The translations under genes and the position numbers were made by a program. DNA of 64,000 nucleotides from Veillonella infantium (GTDB lineage Bacteria; Bacillota; Negativicutes; Veillonellales; Veillonellaceae). A model generated the notes under the pieces. The model had not been told where the DNA came from and made no database searches. It was given only the letters and a program-made list of their open reading frames with translations. The DNA is taken from assembly GCF_002959895.1 (NCBI RefSeq), contig NZ_PPDD01000009.1, positions 172,258 to 236,257 of the forward strand. Reading direction: 5' to 3'. Shown here piece after piece: positions 18,814-26,829 of this stretch (positions are counted from its first letter, which is position 1; each line of letters opens with the position of its first letter).

Positions 18814-19194
18814 ATGACCAAGAAAAATACTGAACTAGAGTCTGGTAAAATTAAGATTAGTGAAGATGTATATGCTACGATTGTTACTATAGCAGCGCTT
18901 GAAACAAAGGGTATACATCATATGAGCTCCACCTTTAATGATGATGTAAATGCCTTCTTTAGACGTAAATCTGATTATGAAGGTGTAAAGATATCATTTA
19001 ACGATGAAGGAGCTCTTTCTGTAACATTATATGTTTGCATTCAATATGGATACCGTATCCCTGATGTGGCCTTACGTTTACAAGAACGTATCAAAACAGC
19101 TTTAGTTTCTTATACCGAAATTGAGGTACAAACCATTGATGTAGTGGTACAAGACATTATTTTTGATGATTTAGTAACACCATCACAGCCTTAG
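18814..19194 (+). CDS. Asp23/Gls24-family envelope stress protein (first copy)
   Basis: A 126-residue member of the Asp23 family, small proteins often tied to cell-envelope homeostasis in Firmicutes. The signature GKIKISEDVYATIVTIAALETKGI (with motif centre near residues 12-30) is clear. The ATG at 18814 has GAAAGAGG upstream. A second Asp23 gene follows after 12 bases, then nusB, the same order as the yqhY-nusB neighbourhood of Bacillus. Exact role unknown. Confidence 0.86.
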   Translation: MTKKNTELESGKIKISEDVYATIVTIAALETKGIHHMSSTFNDDVNAFFRRKSDYEGVKISFNDEGALSVTLYVCIQYGYRIPDVALRLQERIKTALVSYTEIEVQTIDVVVQDIIFDDLVTPSQP

Positions 19195-19206
19195 GAGGGT
19201 ATCTAT

Positions 19207-19602
19207 ATGAGTTCAGACAATCAATTAAACTATGGATTAGATATGGATACCATTGATATTGCAGACTCTGTCATCATCGATGTAGCTACTAAAACGTTAG
19301 CTACGATTCCAGGTATTCATTCTTTAAGCCCTCGCTTTTACGATGAACTAGTAGAGGGCATTACACATGCCTTTGGTCAACGTAGTTTACCAGGTATTAA
19401 TGTTAAACATCGTAAAGGTTTTATTGAAATTAATATTTATATTAAAGCCTTGTATGGATACAATCTTATTGAATTATCCAAACAATTGCAGTTAGAAATC
19501 AAACAAACCTTAAAGAATATGCTTGATCTTAATCATGTTAAGGTTGATGTTCATATTGAAGGTATTGTTAAAGAAAAGGAGTCAACTCCACATGGTAATT
19601 AA
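19207..19602 (+). CDS. Asp23/Gls24-family protein (second copy)
   Basis: A 131-residue divergent Asp23 paralogue. It shares the family pattern (a start resembling IADSVIIDVATKTLATIPGI and the later region of short beta strands) but little direct identity with the first copy. AGGAGG lies just before the ATG. It overlaps nusB by 11 bases, which suggests translational coupling. It may form hetero-oligomers with the first copy; this is inference. Confidence 0.78.
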   Translation: MSSDNQLNYGLDMDTIDIADSVIIDVATKTLATIPGIHSLSPRFYDELVEGITHAFGQRSLPGINVKHRKGFIEINIYIKALYGYNLIELSKQLQLEIKQTLKNMLDLNHVKVDVHIEGIVKEKESTPHGN

Positions 19603-19996
19603 GCGAAATCGACGTGAAGCACGTCAATACGCATTTCAAATGTTATATGCTAATGAATTTCATTCAGACCAAAGTGATGTTCAATTTCCAGAAGGACATA
19701 TGCATAAATCTATGGATAAGGCCTATGCGAATAATATTATAAATGGTGTATTATCCACTTCTGATACTATAGATGCAACATTACAGCCATTTTGTAAATC
19801 ACGTAAAGTTGAAAACTTAGACAAGGTTGATCGTGCTATTTTACGTATTGCTCTATGGGAAATGACAAATGAAGATGAACTTTTAGAACCATCTATAGCT
19901 ATTAATGAAGCTATTCAATTAGCTAAAGATTTTGGTTCTGATTCTTCTTATAAATTAATTAATGCAATTCTAGATGCATATAATAAGAGTAAATAA
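19592..19996 (+). CDS. nusB: Transcription antitermination factor NusB
   Basis: A 134-residue all-helical RNA-binding factor that acts with NusE at boxA sites to stop early termination of rRNA transcripts. Family landmarks are RREARQYAFQMLYANE at the N-terminus and EDELLEPSIAINEAIQLAKDFG near residues 92-113. The ATG at 19592 gives the standard length; the frame is open further up only by chance. It overlaps the Asp23 gene upstream and the next gene by one base. Confidence 0.95.
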   Translation: MVIKRNRREARQYAFQMLYANEFHSDQSDVQFPEGHMHKSMDKAYANNIINGVLSTSDTIDATLQPFCKSRKVENLDKVDRAILRIALWEMTNEDELLEPSIAINEAIQLAKDFGSDSSYKLINAILDAYNKSK

Positions 19997-20949
19997 TGAA
20001 ACGATATTACTTAGGCATTGATACTAGTTGCTACACTACAAGTTGTGCCATTATAGATAGCGACTTTCAAATAGTTGGGGAAGCCCGCAAAATATTAGAG
20101 GTCAAACAGGGTGAGCGAGGACTACAACAATCAAATATGGTCTTTCAACATACAAAGGCATTGCCTAAGTTGATATCTGAATTGCCACAACTACCAATTA
20201 GTGGTGTCGGTGTTAGTGGTTTTCCTAGACGTGAGGAAAATTCCTATATGCCAGCCTTTATGGTAGGGCTAGGGTATGGTCAATCTCTAAGTCATATGAT
20301 GAATGTACCTTTACAAGTTTTTGCACATCAAGAAAATCATATTTTAGCTGCCCTTCGAGAACTAAAAACAATTCCTAAAGATCCATTTTTAGCACTTCAT
20401 TTATCAGGTGGTACTACGGAGCTCGTATATTGTCATTATAAAGGAGAAGGCATATTTGAGTCTCACATTATTGGCGGCTCTAAGGATTTACAAGGCGGTC
20501 AATATGTAGATCGTATTGGTGTTGCAATGGATTTGCCATTTCCTGCAGGTAAGCATCTAGAAGCATTAGCATTACAAACTACAGAATATGAACCATTACC
20601 ATCTTCTGTAAAAGAAGGTTGGATAAGCTTTGCTGGGCCATGTAGTGCGGCTATGCGTCGCATTAGTGATTCCATGAATGATATAGAAAAATCTAATCTA
20701 TCGCGTGCTGTATTCACCTCTATTGGAAATGCACTAGAAAAAATGATTAACTATCATTTAAAAAATAAACCTGTTAAAACATTAATTGCCGTTGGTGGTG
20801 TAATGAGCAATAGTATACTTCGTCATCGTATGGATCATTATTGTAGACGTAATCACATTACATTACACGTGGCACAACCACAATTTTCTGTTGATAATGC
20901 CACTGGCAATGCTTTTGGCGCTGCTTTTTTAGAGGAAACTAGAGGATAA
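19996..20949 (+). CDS. Kae1/TsaD-like ASKHA-fold paralogue
   Basis: A 317-residue protein of the Kae1/TsaD (peptidase M22) fold. The N-terminal LGIDTSCYTTSCAIID (residues 6-21), the metal-site-like HQENH near 112-116, LHLSGGTTELV near 135-145 and VGGVMSNSILR near 262-272 match the family. It is shorter than genuine TsaD (about 340) and has HQENH where TsaD has HMEGH, so it is likely the second paralogue found between nusB and xseA in Negativicutes and Clostridia. Whether it makes threonylcarbamoyl-adenosine is unknown. Confidence 0.8.
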   Translation: MKRYYLGIDTSCYTTSCAIIDSDFQIVGEARKILEVKQGERGLQQSNMVFQHTKALPKLISELPQLPISGVGVSGFPRREENSYMPAFMVGLGYGQSLSHMMNVPLQVFAHQENHILAALRELKTIPKDPFLALHLSGGTTELVYCHYKGEGIFESHIIGGSKDLQGGQYVDRIGVAMDLPFPAGKHLEALALQTTEYEPLPSSVKEGWISFAGPCSAAMRRISDSMNDIEKSNLSRAVFTSIGNALEKMINYHLKNKPVKTLIAVGGVMSNSILRHRMDHYCRRNHITLHVAQPQFSVDNATGNAFGAAFLEETRG

Positions 20950-20951
20950 TC

Positions 20952-22175
20952 GTGAATGTATTAACCATTACACAATTAAACAATCTTATAAAGCGCACCT
21001 TAGACCGTGAATATCTACTTAAGAATGTCTATGTTAGCGGCACCATTATTAATGCAAAGCGTCATAGTAGTGGTCATATGTATTTCTCTTTAAAAGATGA
21101 AGAATCCGCTATTGATGTTACCATGTGGTCTAGCACTGTTATGCAAAAAGGGTTGGCTAATGCCATTCAAAATGGTCTATTAGTAACTGTAAAAGCATCT
21201 GTTAATTTTTACAATAAAATGGGCCGTTTAAATCTCATTGCATCCGATATGCAAATAGGTTCTAAAAGCCCATTACAGCTTGAATTTGACGCTTTAAAAC
21301 GAGAATTAACTGCCTTAGGATACTTTGATGATAGCCATAAACAAAATTTACCGTACATGGCAAGTTGCATAGGGATTGTTACATCTCAATCTGGCGCTGT
21401 ATTACATGATATTTTACATGTCAGTGAAAGACGAAACCCATTAGTTCGATTTAAATTGTTCTCCGTTCCTGTCCAAGGTAATACAGCAGGACCTGTTATA
21501 GCTAAAGGAATAGCAGCAGCTGATGCTGACCCAGAGGTAGACCTTATCATCGTTGGTCGTGGTGGCGGATCTATGGAGGATTTATGGTGTTTTAATGATA
21601 GAGCAGTTGTAGAGGCTATTTATACTGCTAATACACCAGTTATCTCAGCAGTAGGTCATGAAACAGATTATACCTTATGTGATTATGTAGCAGATGCTCG
21701 TGGAGCAACGCCAAGTCACGCTGCAGAAATGGCTGTACTTCCTATTATTACACTACAAGATCAATTAACAGAAAAAGAAGAATACCTACACGAGTTTATA
21801 CGTTATACTTTACAGCAGAAACGTACAGATTTAACATTGCTCTTTAATCGTAGATTAGGTATTCCAGCTCTACAATTTTTGCATAAACAGAAAACGCATT
21901 TACAAGAGCTTTCACAATCATTAACTAATGCTACAAAAGAACGATGCAATACAAAGAAACACAGTTTAGCATTATTAACTCAACAATTAGAATCTCTTAA
22001 TCCATTACAAATGATGGTAAAAGGGTTTGCAAAGGTTGAACATAATGATAAACCTATAACGTCTGTTACTCAATTACATCCAAAGGATGATATACGAGTT
22101 ACACTTGCTGATGGTTATGTGAATGCTACGGTAAAGGAGGCGCATAAAGATGGCCGCATCACTAAAAAGTTATGA
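20952..22175 (+). CDS. xseA: Exodeoxyribonuclease VII large subunit
   Basis: A 407-residue XseA, the catalytic subunit of the single-strand-specific exonuclease VII. The N-terminal OB-fold (VYVSGTIINAKRHSSGHMYF region, residues 23-42) is followed by the catalytic domain with GRGGGSMEDLW near 200-210 and SAVGHETDYTLCDYVADARGAT near 232-250, then a coiled-coil region. It begins with GTG preceded by AGAGG. It overlaps xseB by 26 bases. Confidence 0.95.
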   Translation: MNVLTITQLNNLIKRTLDREYLLKNVYVSGTIINAKRHSSGHMYFSLKDEESAIDVTMWSSTVMQKGLANAIQNGLLVTVKASVNFYNKMGRLNLIASDMQIGSKSPLQLEFDALKRELTALGYFDDSHKQNLPYMASCIGIVTSQSGAVLHDILHVSERRNPLVRFKLFSVPVQGNTAGPVIAKGIAAADADPEVDLIIVGRGGGSMEDLWCFNDRAVVEAIYTANTPVISAVGHETDYTLCDYVADARGATPSHAAEMAVLPIITLQDQLTEKEEYLHEFIRYTLQQKRTDLTLLFNRRLGIPALQFLHKQKTHLQELSQSLTNATKERCNTKKHSLALLTQQLESLNPLQMMVKGFAKVEHNDKPITSVTQLHPKDDIRVTLADGYVNATVKEAHKDGRITKKL

Positions 22176-22356
22176 AAAAAAATATAAAGCCTTAGAGGAT
22201 ATTGTGAAACAATTGGACGATGGTGATATGACCATCTCTGAACTCTTAACTCAATATAAAAAGGGCTTAACACTAGTAAAAGAATGTGCAGAAATGCTCG
22301 ATTCAGTTGAAAATGAAGTTCAACAAATTATCGAAGAAGTTCGCATCAGCGAATAA
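22150..22356 (+). CDS. xseB: Exodeoxyribonuclease VII small subunit
   Basis: A 68-residue helical subunit that packs along the XseA coiled coil. The pattern YEKKYKALEDIVKQLDDGDM (residues 8-27) followed by ELLTQYKKGLTLVKEC is diagnostic. AAAGGAGG lies upstream of the ATG inside the end of xseA. Confidence 0.94.
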   Translation: MAASLKSYEKKYKALEDIVKQLDDGDMTISELLTQYKKGLTLVKECAEMLDSVENEVQQIIEEVRISE

Positions 22357-22365
22357 GGAGATTCT

Positions 22366-23244
22366 ATGTTCAAAGATTATTTAGGGTCTAGCAAACAACA
22401 TATTGAACAATGGTTAGGTGAGGTATTAAGTAGCCCAAATCAAGAATTTAAACCTCTTTATGAATCCATGAGTTATAGCTTAATGCAAGGTGGTAAGCGA
22501 ATCCGACCAATCTTATCTAAAGCTGTGTTAGAAATGCTTCATAAAGATCCAGCTGATTATAAGGAATTTCTATGTGCCATGGAGTGTATCCATACATATT
22601 CCTTAGTACATGATGATTTACCAGCTATGGATAATGATGATTATCGCAGAGGTAATTTAACAAATCATAAAGTTTATGGTGAAGGTATGGCTATTCTAGC
22701 TGGTGATGGTTTATTAACTTATGCTTTTCAACTAATGACTGAGAATAAAACTGCTACGCCTCAGCAAAAAATAGATGCTATTAAATGTGTAGCTGCTGCA
22801 GCAGGCCCGGAAGGTATGGTCGGTGGTCAAGCCTTCGATATGCTCAGTGAAGATAAGCATATCCCACTAGAAGAGTTAAAGGTTTTGCACAGTGGAAAAA
22901 CGGGTGCATTATTTAATGCGTCAGTAGAATTAGGCCTTATTTTAGGCAATGCAGATACGGCTACTCGAACAGCGCTTATGGAATATGCTAATTGTTTAGG
23001 ATTGTTATTCCAAATTACTGATGATATTCTAGATGTAACTGGAACAATTGAAGAATTAGGAAAGACTCCTGGTAGTGATATTCGACAACATAAATCGACG
23101 TATGTATCTTTCCTTGGTTTAGAAGGAGCAAAAGAGCAAGCCGCATTAGTTGGCCAACAAGCTCACGATGCATTAGATTCTGTTTCTTATGATACATCTA
23201 TATTATCTGCTCTAATTGATTATCTTTTAGAACGAACTAATTAA
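22366..23244 (+). CDS. ispA: Farnesyl/geranyl diphosphate synthase
   Basis: A 292-residue short-chain polyprenyl diphosphate synthase that condenses isopentenyl diphosphate with allylic diphosphates. The first aspartate-rich motif is DDLPAMD at about residues 83-89, typical of bacterial IspA, and the second is DDILD near 219-223. GGKRIRP near 43-49 and HSGKTGALF near 175-183 are also intact. It lies nine bases after xseB, the common xseA-xseB-ispA order. Confidence 0.94.
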   Translation: MFKDYLGSSKQHIEQWLGEVLSSPNQEFKPLYESMSYSLMQGGKRIRPILSKAVLEMLHKDPADYKEFLCAMECIHTYSLVHDDLPAMDNDDYRRGNLTNHKVYGEGMAILAGDGLLTYAFQLMTENKTATPQQKIDAIKCVAAAAGPEGMVGGQAFDMLSEDKHIPLEELKVLHSGKTGALFNASVELGLILGNADTATRTALMEYANCLGLLFQITDDILDVTGTIEELGKTPGSDIRQHKSTYVSFLGLEGAKEQAALVGQQAHDALDSVSYDTSILSALIDYLLERTN

Positions 23245-23272
23245 TTGGTATTACCTGAAGAAGGTATAAATA

Positions 23273-23752
23273 ATGATTGATATATTACCACAAATAGCAC
23301 ACAACTACATAGCGCAAGCTGCATTTTGGGGATGGTTTACTGCGCAGGCTATCAAATTTGTATGGCAACTAGTTCGGCATGGTAAATTTAGTCCAGAACG
23401 CCTTGTGGGTTCTGGGGGATTTCCCAGTTCCCATACATCCTTTGTAATCGCTACAACTACGGCTATATATCTAAAAAGTGGAGCTTCGGATTTATTTATT
23501 CTATCCTTAGTATTTTCTATTGTAGTTATGTATGATGCATCTGGGGTGCGATTAGAAGCTGGGCGTCAAGCTCAAATTCTAAATCAAATTGTAGATTATT
23601 TTACAAAGAAAAACATACCTGTTGTCATTACTCGTAAAGAGGCCTTAAAAGAATTATTAGGACATACACCAATAGAGGTATTTGGGGGATTAATCCTCGG
23701 TATTCTTGTTGCATGTATTCAATTTTATTATATTTATAATGGTGTTATATGA
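23273..23752 (+). CDS. Divergent PAP2 family protein (DUF212)
   Basis: A 159-residue membrane protein of the DUF212/YuiD family. The motif GSGGFPSSHTSFV (about residues 46-58) resembles the PAP2 phosphatase SGH box, followed by YDASGVRLEAGRQAQILN near 92-109 and HTPIEVFGG near 134-142. Three or four hydrophobic segments are seen. It may act on a polyprenyl phosphate; its place next to ispA supports this but does not prove it. Confidence 0.85.
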   Translation: MIDILPQIAHNYIAQAAFWGWFTAQAIKFVWQLVRHGKFSPERLVGSGGFPSSHTSFVIATTTAIYLKSGASDLFILSLVFSIVVMYDASGVRLEAGRQAQILNQIVDYFTKKNIPVVITRKEALKELLGHTPIEVFGGLILGILVACIQFYYIYNGVI

Positions 23753-24552
23753 GCAGTAAAGAACGTTTAGACATACTCCTCGTTAACCGAGGACTTTTTG
23801 AAAGTAGAGAAAAGGCAAAAGCGGCCATAATGGCTGGCCAAATCTTCATGGATACTACGCGTATTGATAAGGCAGGTACCAAAATTCCTATAGATGCCAA
23901 TATTGTAGTAAAGGGCAATACTTTGCCTTATGTTAGTCGCGGTGGATTAAAGTTAGAAAAAGCCATTCAAACGTATCCTATCAACTTACAGGATGCTATT
24001 ATGGTTGATATAGGTGCTAGCACAGGTGGTTTTACAGATTGTGCCCTACAAAATGGTGCATCTAAAGTCTTTGCCATTGACGTAGGCTATAATCAATTGG
24101 CTTGGAAATTGCGTCAAGATCCGCGTGTGATTAATATGGAAAAGCAAAATATCCGTACTATTACACCTGAGCAACTTGGTGAACTTGTGGACTTTATTTC
24201 TATTGATGTAGCATTTATTTCTTTGGACAAGGTTCTGCCAGTTGCGACTACCTTATTAAAGGATACAGGAGCTCTTGTAGCTTTGATTAAGCCTCAATTT
24301 GAGGCGGGTAAAGAGAATGTAGGTAAAGGCGGTATTGTACGGGATTCTGAAATCCATAAAGAAGTTTTACATCGTATCTTACACGTTGCTCATGATTGTG
24401 GATTATATATTCACGGCTTAACGTTCTCACCAATTAAAGGCATGGAAGGTAATATTGAGTTTTTAGGTTATTTTAAAAAGTACGAAGAAGGGGCTTTAGC
24501 CATTGATAATGCTTTAATTGATTCAGTGGTTGCAGAAGCCCATTCATTATAG
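23749..24552 (+). CDS. tlyA: TlyA-family rRNA 2'-O-methyltransferase
   Basis: A 267-residue protein with an N-terminal S4 RNA-binding domain (ERLDILLVNRGLFESREKAK, residues 4-23) and a FtsJ-like methyltransferase domain with the cofactor motif DIGASTGGFTDCAL near 86-99. TlyA proteins methylate 16S and 23S rRNA; older annotation as hemolysin is not supported. It overlaps the DUF212 gene by four bases. Confidence 0.92.
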   Translation: MSSKERLDILLVNRGLFESREKAKAAIMAGQIFMDTTRIDKAGTKIPIDANIVVKGNTLPYVSRGGLKLEKAIQTYPINLQDAIMVDIGASTGGFTDCALQNGASKVFAIDVGYNQLAWKLRQDPRVINMEKQNIRTITPEQLGELVDFISIDVAFISLDKVLPVATTLLKDTGALVALIKPQFEAGKENVGKGGIVRDSEIHKEVLHRILHVAHDCGLYIHGLTFSPIKGMEGNIEFLGYFKKYEEGALAIDNALIDSVVAEAHSL

Positions 24553-24561
24553 GAGATTACA

Positions 24562-25446
24562 ATGCGTATCGGATTCTTCCCAAACATGGGGAAAAGCAAT
24601 ATTATGGCAGTTCTAAAAATGGCTGCACATATTTGTAAAGATGAAGGTATCGAAGTATTTTTGCCAGATGATCTCGAATCAGATGCACCTGCACGAGTAC
24701 TTAAGATTCCTGAAACTCATATTTTAAGTCGTCCAGAAATCTTTAAACAAATTGATATTGCCTTTAGTTTTGGTGGTGATGGTACCATCATCCATTTGGC
24801 AAGACAAATTTACCCATATAATGTACCTGTTTGTGGTATTAACCTTGGTGAGCTAGGCTTTTTAAACCAAATTGAAGTTCATCAAATGCAAAGTCACATT
24901 AAACGTATTGCAAATGGTGATTATAATATAGAAAAACGTGGACATTTATATGCATATATTGACCGAAATAATGGTAATGAAGAAGAATTAGTACCTATCA
25001 TTAATGAAATTGTTATTACCCGTGCGGAACCAGCTAAAATGGCACGTATCAATATGTCCATCAATAATCAACATACGCAAATGTATCCTTCTGATGGCTT
25101 GATCATTTCTTCTGCCACAGGCTCTACAGGATATAATCTATCTGCAGGTGGTCCTATTATGAAGCCTGATAATAGATCAATTATTGTGACTCCTGTAGCA
25201 CCACATCTTATTCAAGGCGTTTCTCTTGTATTGGAAGAGCATGATACAATTCAAATCACCATGCCAGAACGAGAGCCTCAATTACATATCTGTATAGACG
25301 GTACATTTGACTATACGTTTACCAATAAAGAAACATTACATATAAGCTCCAATCCAGTATATTGCTTATTCGTACGATTTAAAGATCAATGTTTCTTTGG
25401 TACATTATTTAAAAAATTAGCCTCTCGTCGTGACGAGTTATTATAA
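24562..25446 (+). CDS. nadK: NAD kinase
   Basis: A 294-residue ATP- or polyphosphate-dependent kinase forming NADP from NAD. GGDGT is at about residues 71-75 and the NAD-binding region with SDGLIISSATGSTGYNLSAGG follows near 177-197. Length is normal. It lies nine bases after tlyA in the usual Firmicutes ispA-tlyA-nadK arrangement, here with argR and recN just downstream. Confidence 0.95.
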   Translation: MRIGFFPNMGKSNIMAVLKMAAHICKDEGIEVFLPDDLESDAPARVLKIPETHILSRPEIFKQIDIAFSFGGDGTIIHLARQIYPYNVPVCGINLGELGFLNQIEVHQMQSHIKRIANGDYNIEKRGHLYAYIDRNNGNEEELVPIINEIVITRAEPAKMARINMSINNQHTQMYPSDGLIISSATGSTGYNLSAGGPIMKPDNRSIIVTPVAPHLIQGVSLVLEEHDTIQITMPEREPQLHICIDGTFDYTFTNKETLHISSNPVYCLFVRFKDQCFFGTLFKKLASRRDELL

Positions 25447-25473
25447 TACTAAAATCTCAAGTGGGGTGATTTT

Positions 25474-26049
25474 GTGATTAACATTAACAATGCTGTTCAG
25501 TTTCAACATTTAATCTGGGATCGAGTAATGAAACACGCTAATGTTGTAGTAGATGCAACATGTGGCAATGGCCATGATTTATTATATTTAGCAGAGCGAG
25601 CAAGAAAAGGCTGTCATTTATATGGCATCGATATCCAAATGAAAGCTATTAATAGTAGCCAAGAATTATTGCAATCAAATGATATAGCTGAAGATGTGAG
25701 CCTAACATTTATCCATGACTCCCATGATCGTGCATTAGCTAATCAGTTAAAAGATGAAGTAATTGATTTAATGATTTTTAACCTAGGATATTTACCGGGT
25801 GGCGATCATCAAGTTATAACTAAACCGCATCAAACAATTGACGCTATAAAAGAGGGTTTAGAGAAATTATCTAAGTCTGGAGTTATCACAATTGTTGCTT
25901 ACCCTGGAACAACAGAAGGGGCAGAAGAAATGCAGATCCTTAAATCGTATTTAACAGATTTAGAACAGAAATTGTATAATGTATGTCATTGGCATCCAAT
26001 GAATCAAATAAACAATCCACCTGAGTTATTTATATTGCAAAAACGATAA
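25474..26049 (+). CDS. Class I SAM methyltransferase, YtqB-like
   Basis: A 191-residue methyltransferase of the YtqB/rRNA methylase-like group. The cofactor motif VVDATCGNGHDLLYLA is at about residues 24-39, and MIFNLGYLPGGDH near 101-113 is the conserved NLGYLPG signature. Some members methylate tRNA wobble uridines (MnmM); that is established for other genera and only inferred here. The GTG start has GGGGTGAT upstream. Confidence 0.85.
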   Translation: MININNAVQFQHLIWDRVMKHANVVVDATCGNGHDLLYLAERARKGCHLYGIDIQMKAINSSQELLQSNDIAEDVSLTFIHDSHDRALANQLKDEVIDLMIFNLGYLPGGDHQVITKPHQTIDAIKEGLEKLSKSGVITIVAYPGTTEGAEEMQILKSYLTDLEQKLYNVCHWHPMNQINNPPELFILQKR

Positions 26050-26097
26050 AAAGAGATATATCTTTATTCATTATGAATAAAAGTCATAAGAAACATG

Positions 26098-26126
26098 TAA
26101 AAGCCCCTTTATAGGGGCTTTTATTT
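26098..26126. terminator. Terminator after the YtqB-like gene
   Basis: Arms AAAAGCCCC (26099-26107) and GGGGCTTTT (26114-26122), followed by ATTTAT. It closes the long Asp23-to-ytqB run. Confidence 0.9.
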
Positions 26127-26369
26127 ATACATGCATATTATTCTAGTTTTAAATTATTAATTTCGTATAAATAGATGAAGCCTATAGGCTATGTGTTTGT
26201 ACGTCCTCAATCTATAGAATGTTAACGTTTTTTTAAATATAAATATAATATGCATAACTAGTATGAGATATGCGATTTATACCATATATTAATTATGAAT
26301 ATATGGTATAATAATAGCAGAAAGATACTATTCTCTTTTATGTGCAAGTTTTAAAAAAGGGAGTTCAAA
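26127..26369 (+). promoter_or_regulatory. argR upstream region: palindrome, inverted repeat and -10
   Basis: AT-rich non-coding stretch with no open frame. It holds a perfect 12-base palindrome AGCCTATAGGCT at 26179-26190, an inverted repeat ACCATATA (26281-26288) and TATATGGT (26300-26307), and TATAAT at 26307-26312. The sequence TATGAATATAT inside the repeat resembles half of an ARG box, so ArgR autoregulation is possible. Confidence 0.45.
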
Positions 26370-26825
26370 ATGAAACGCTATCGCTATAACAAAATTAAAG
26401 AAATCGTTCAGTCCAAGGCGATTGAAACTCAGGAGGAATTAGCAGCGGCCTTATTAGAAGAAGGTATTGAAGTAACGCAAGCTACTGTTTCTCGTGATAT
26501 TAAGGAATTGATGTTAATCAAAATTCCTACAGGCGATGGACACTATCGATATGCATTATCTCCAGAAGAAAATGTAGTTCTATCTCGTAGTCGAATCAAT
26601 CGATTATTCCAAGATTCTCTAATTAAGGTAGATCATAGCTTGAATCAAGTTGTATTACATACAATTCCTGGTTCAGCTCAATCCGTAGCATTTTCTATTG
26701 ACCATGCAAAATGGTCTGAAATTATTGGTACATTAGCTGGTGATGATACAATTTTGTTAATTGCAAAATCTGAAGCTGAAGTTCCAGCAATTTTAGCGAA
26801 AATTCAAGATTTAATGAAGGACTAA
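26370..26825 (+). CDS. argR: Arginine repressor
   Basis: A 151-residue ArgR/AhrC regulator. The N-terminal winged helix (YNKIKEIVQSKAIETQEELA, residues 5-24, then TQATVSRDIKELMLIK near 36-51) binds DNA, and the C-terminal domain with GSAQSVAF near 105-112 and GTLAGDDTILL near 124-134 binds arginine in the hexamer. It is followed after four bases by recN, the conserved Firmicutes pairing. Confidence 0.95.
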   Translation: MKRYRYNKIKEIVQSKAIETQEELAAALLEEGIEVTQATVSRDIKELMLIKIPTGDGHYRYALSPEENVVLSRSRINRLFQDSLIKVDHSLNQVVLHTIPGSAQSVAFSIDHAKWSEIIGTLAGDDTILLIAKSEAEVPAILAKIQDLMKD

Positions 26826-26829
26826 ATAG

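Noticed and set aside
23749..24552. Hemolysin annotation for the TlyA protein
   Set aside because: S4 plus FtsJ-like domains indicate an rRNA methyltransferase.
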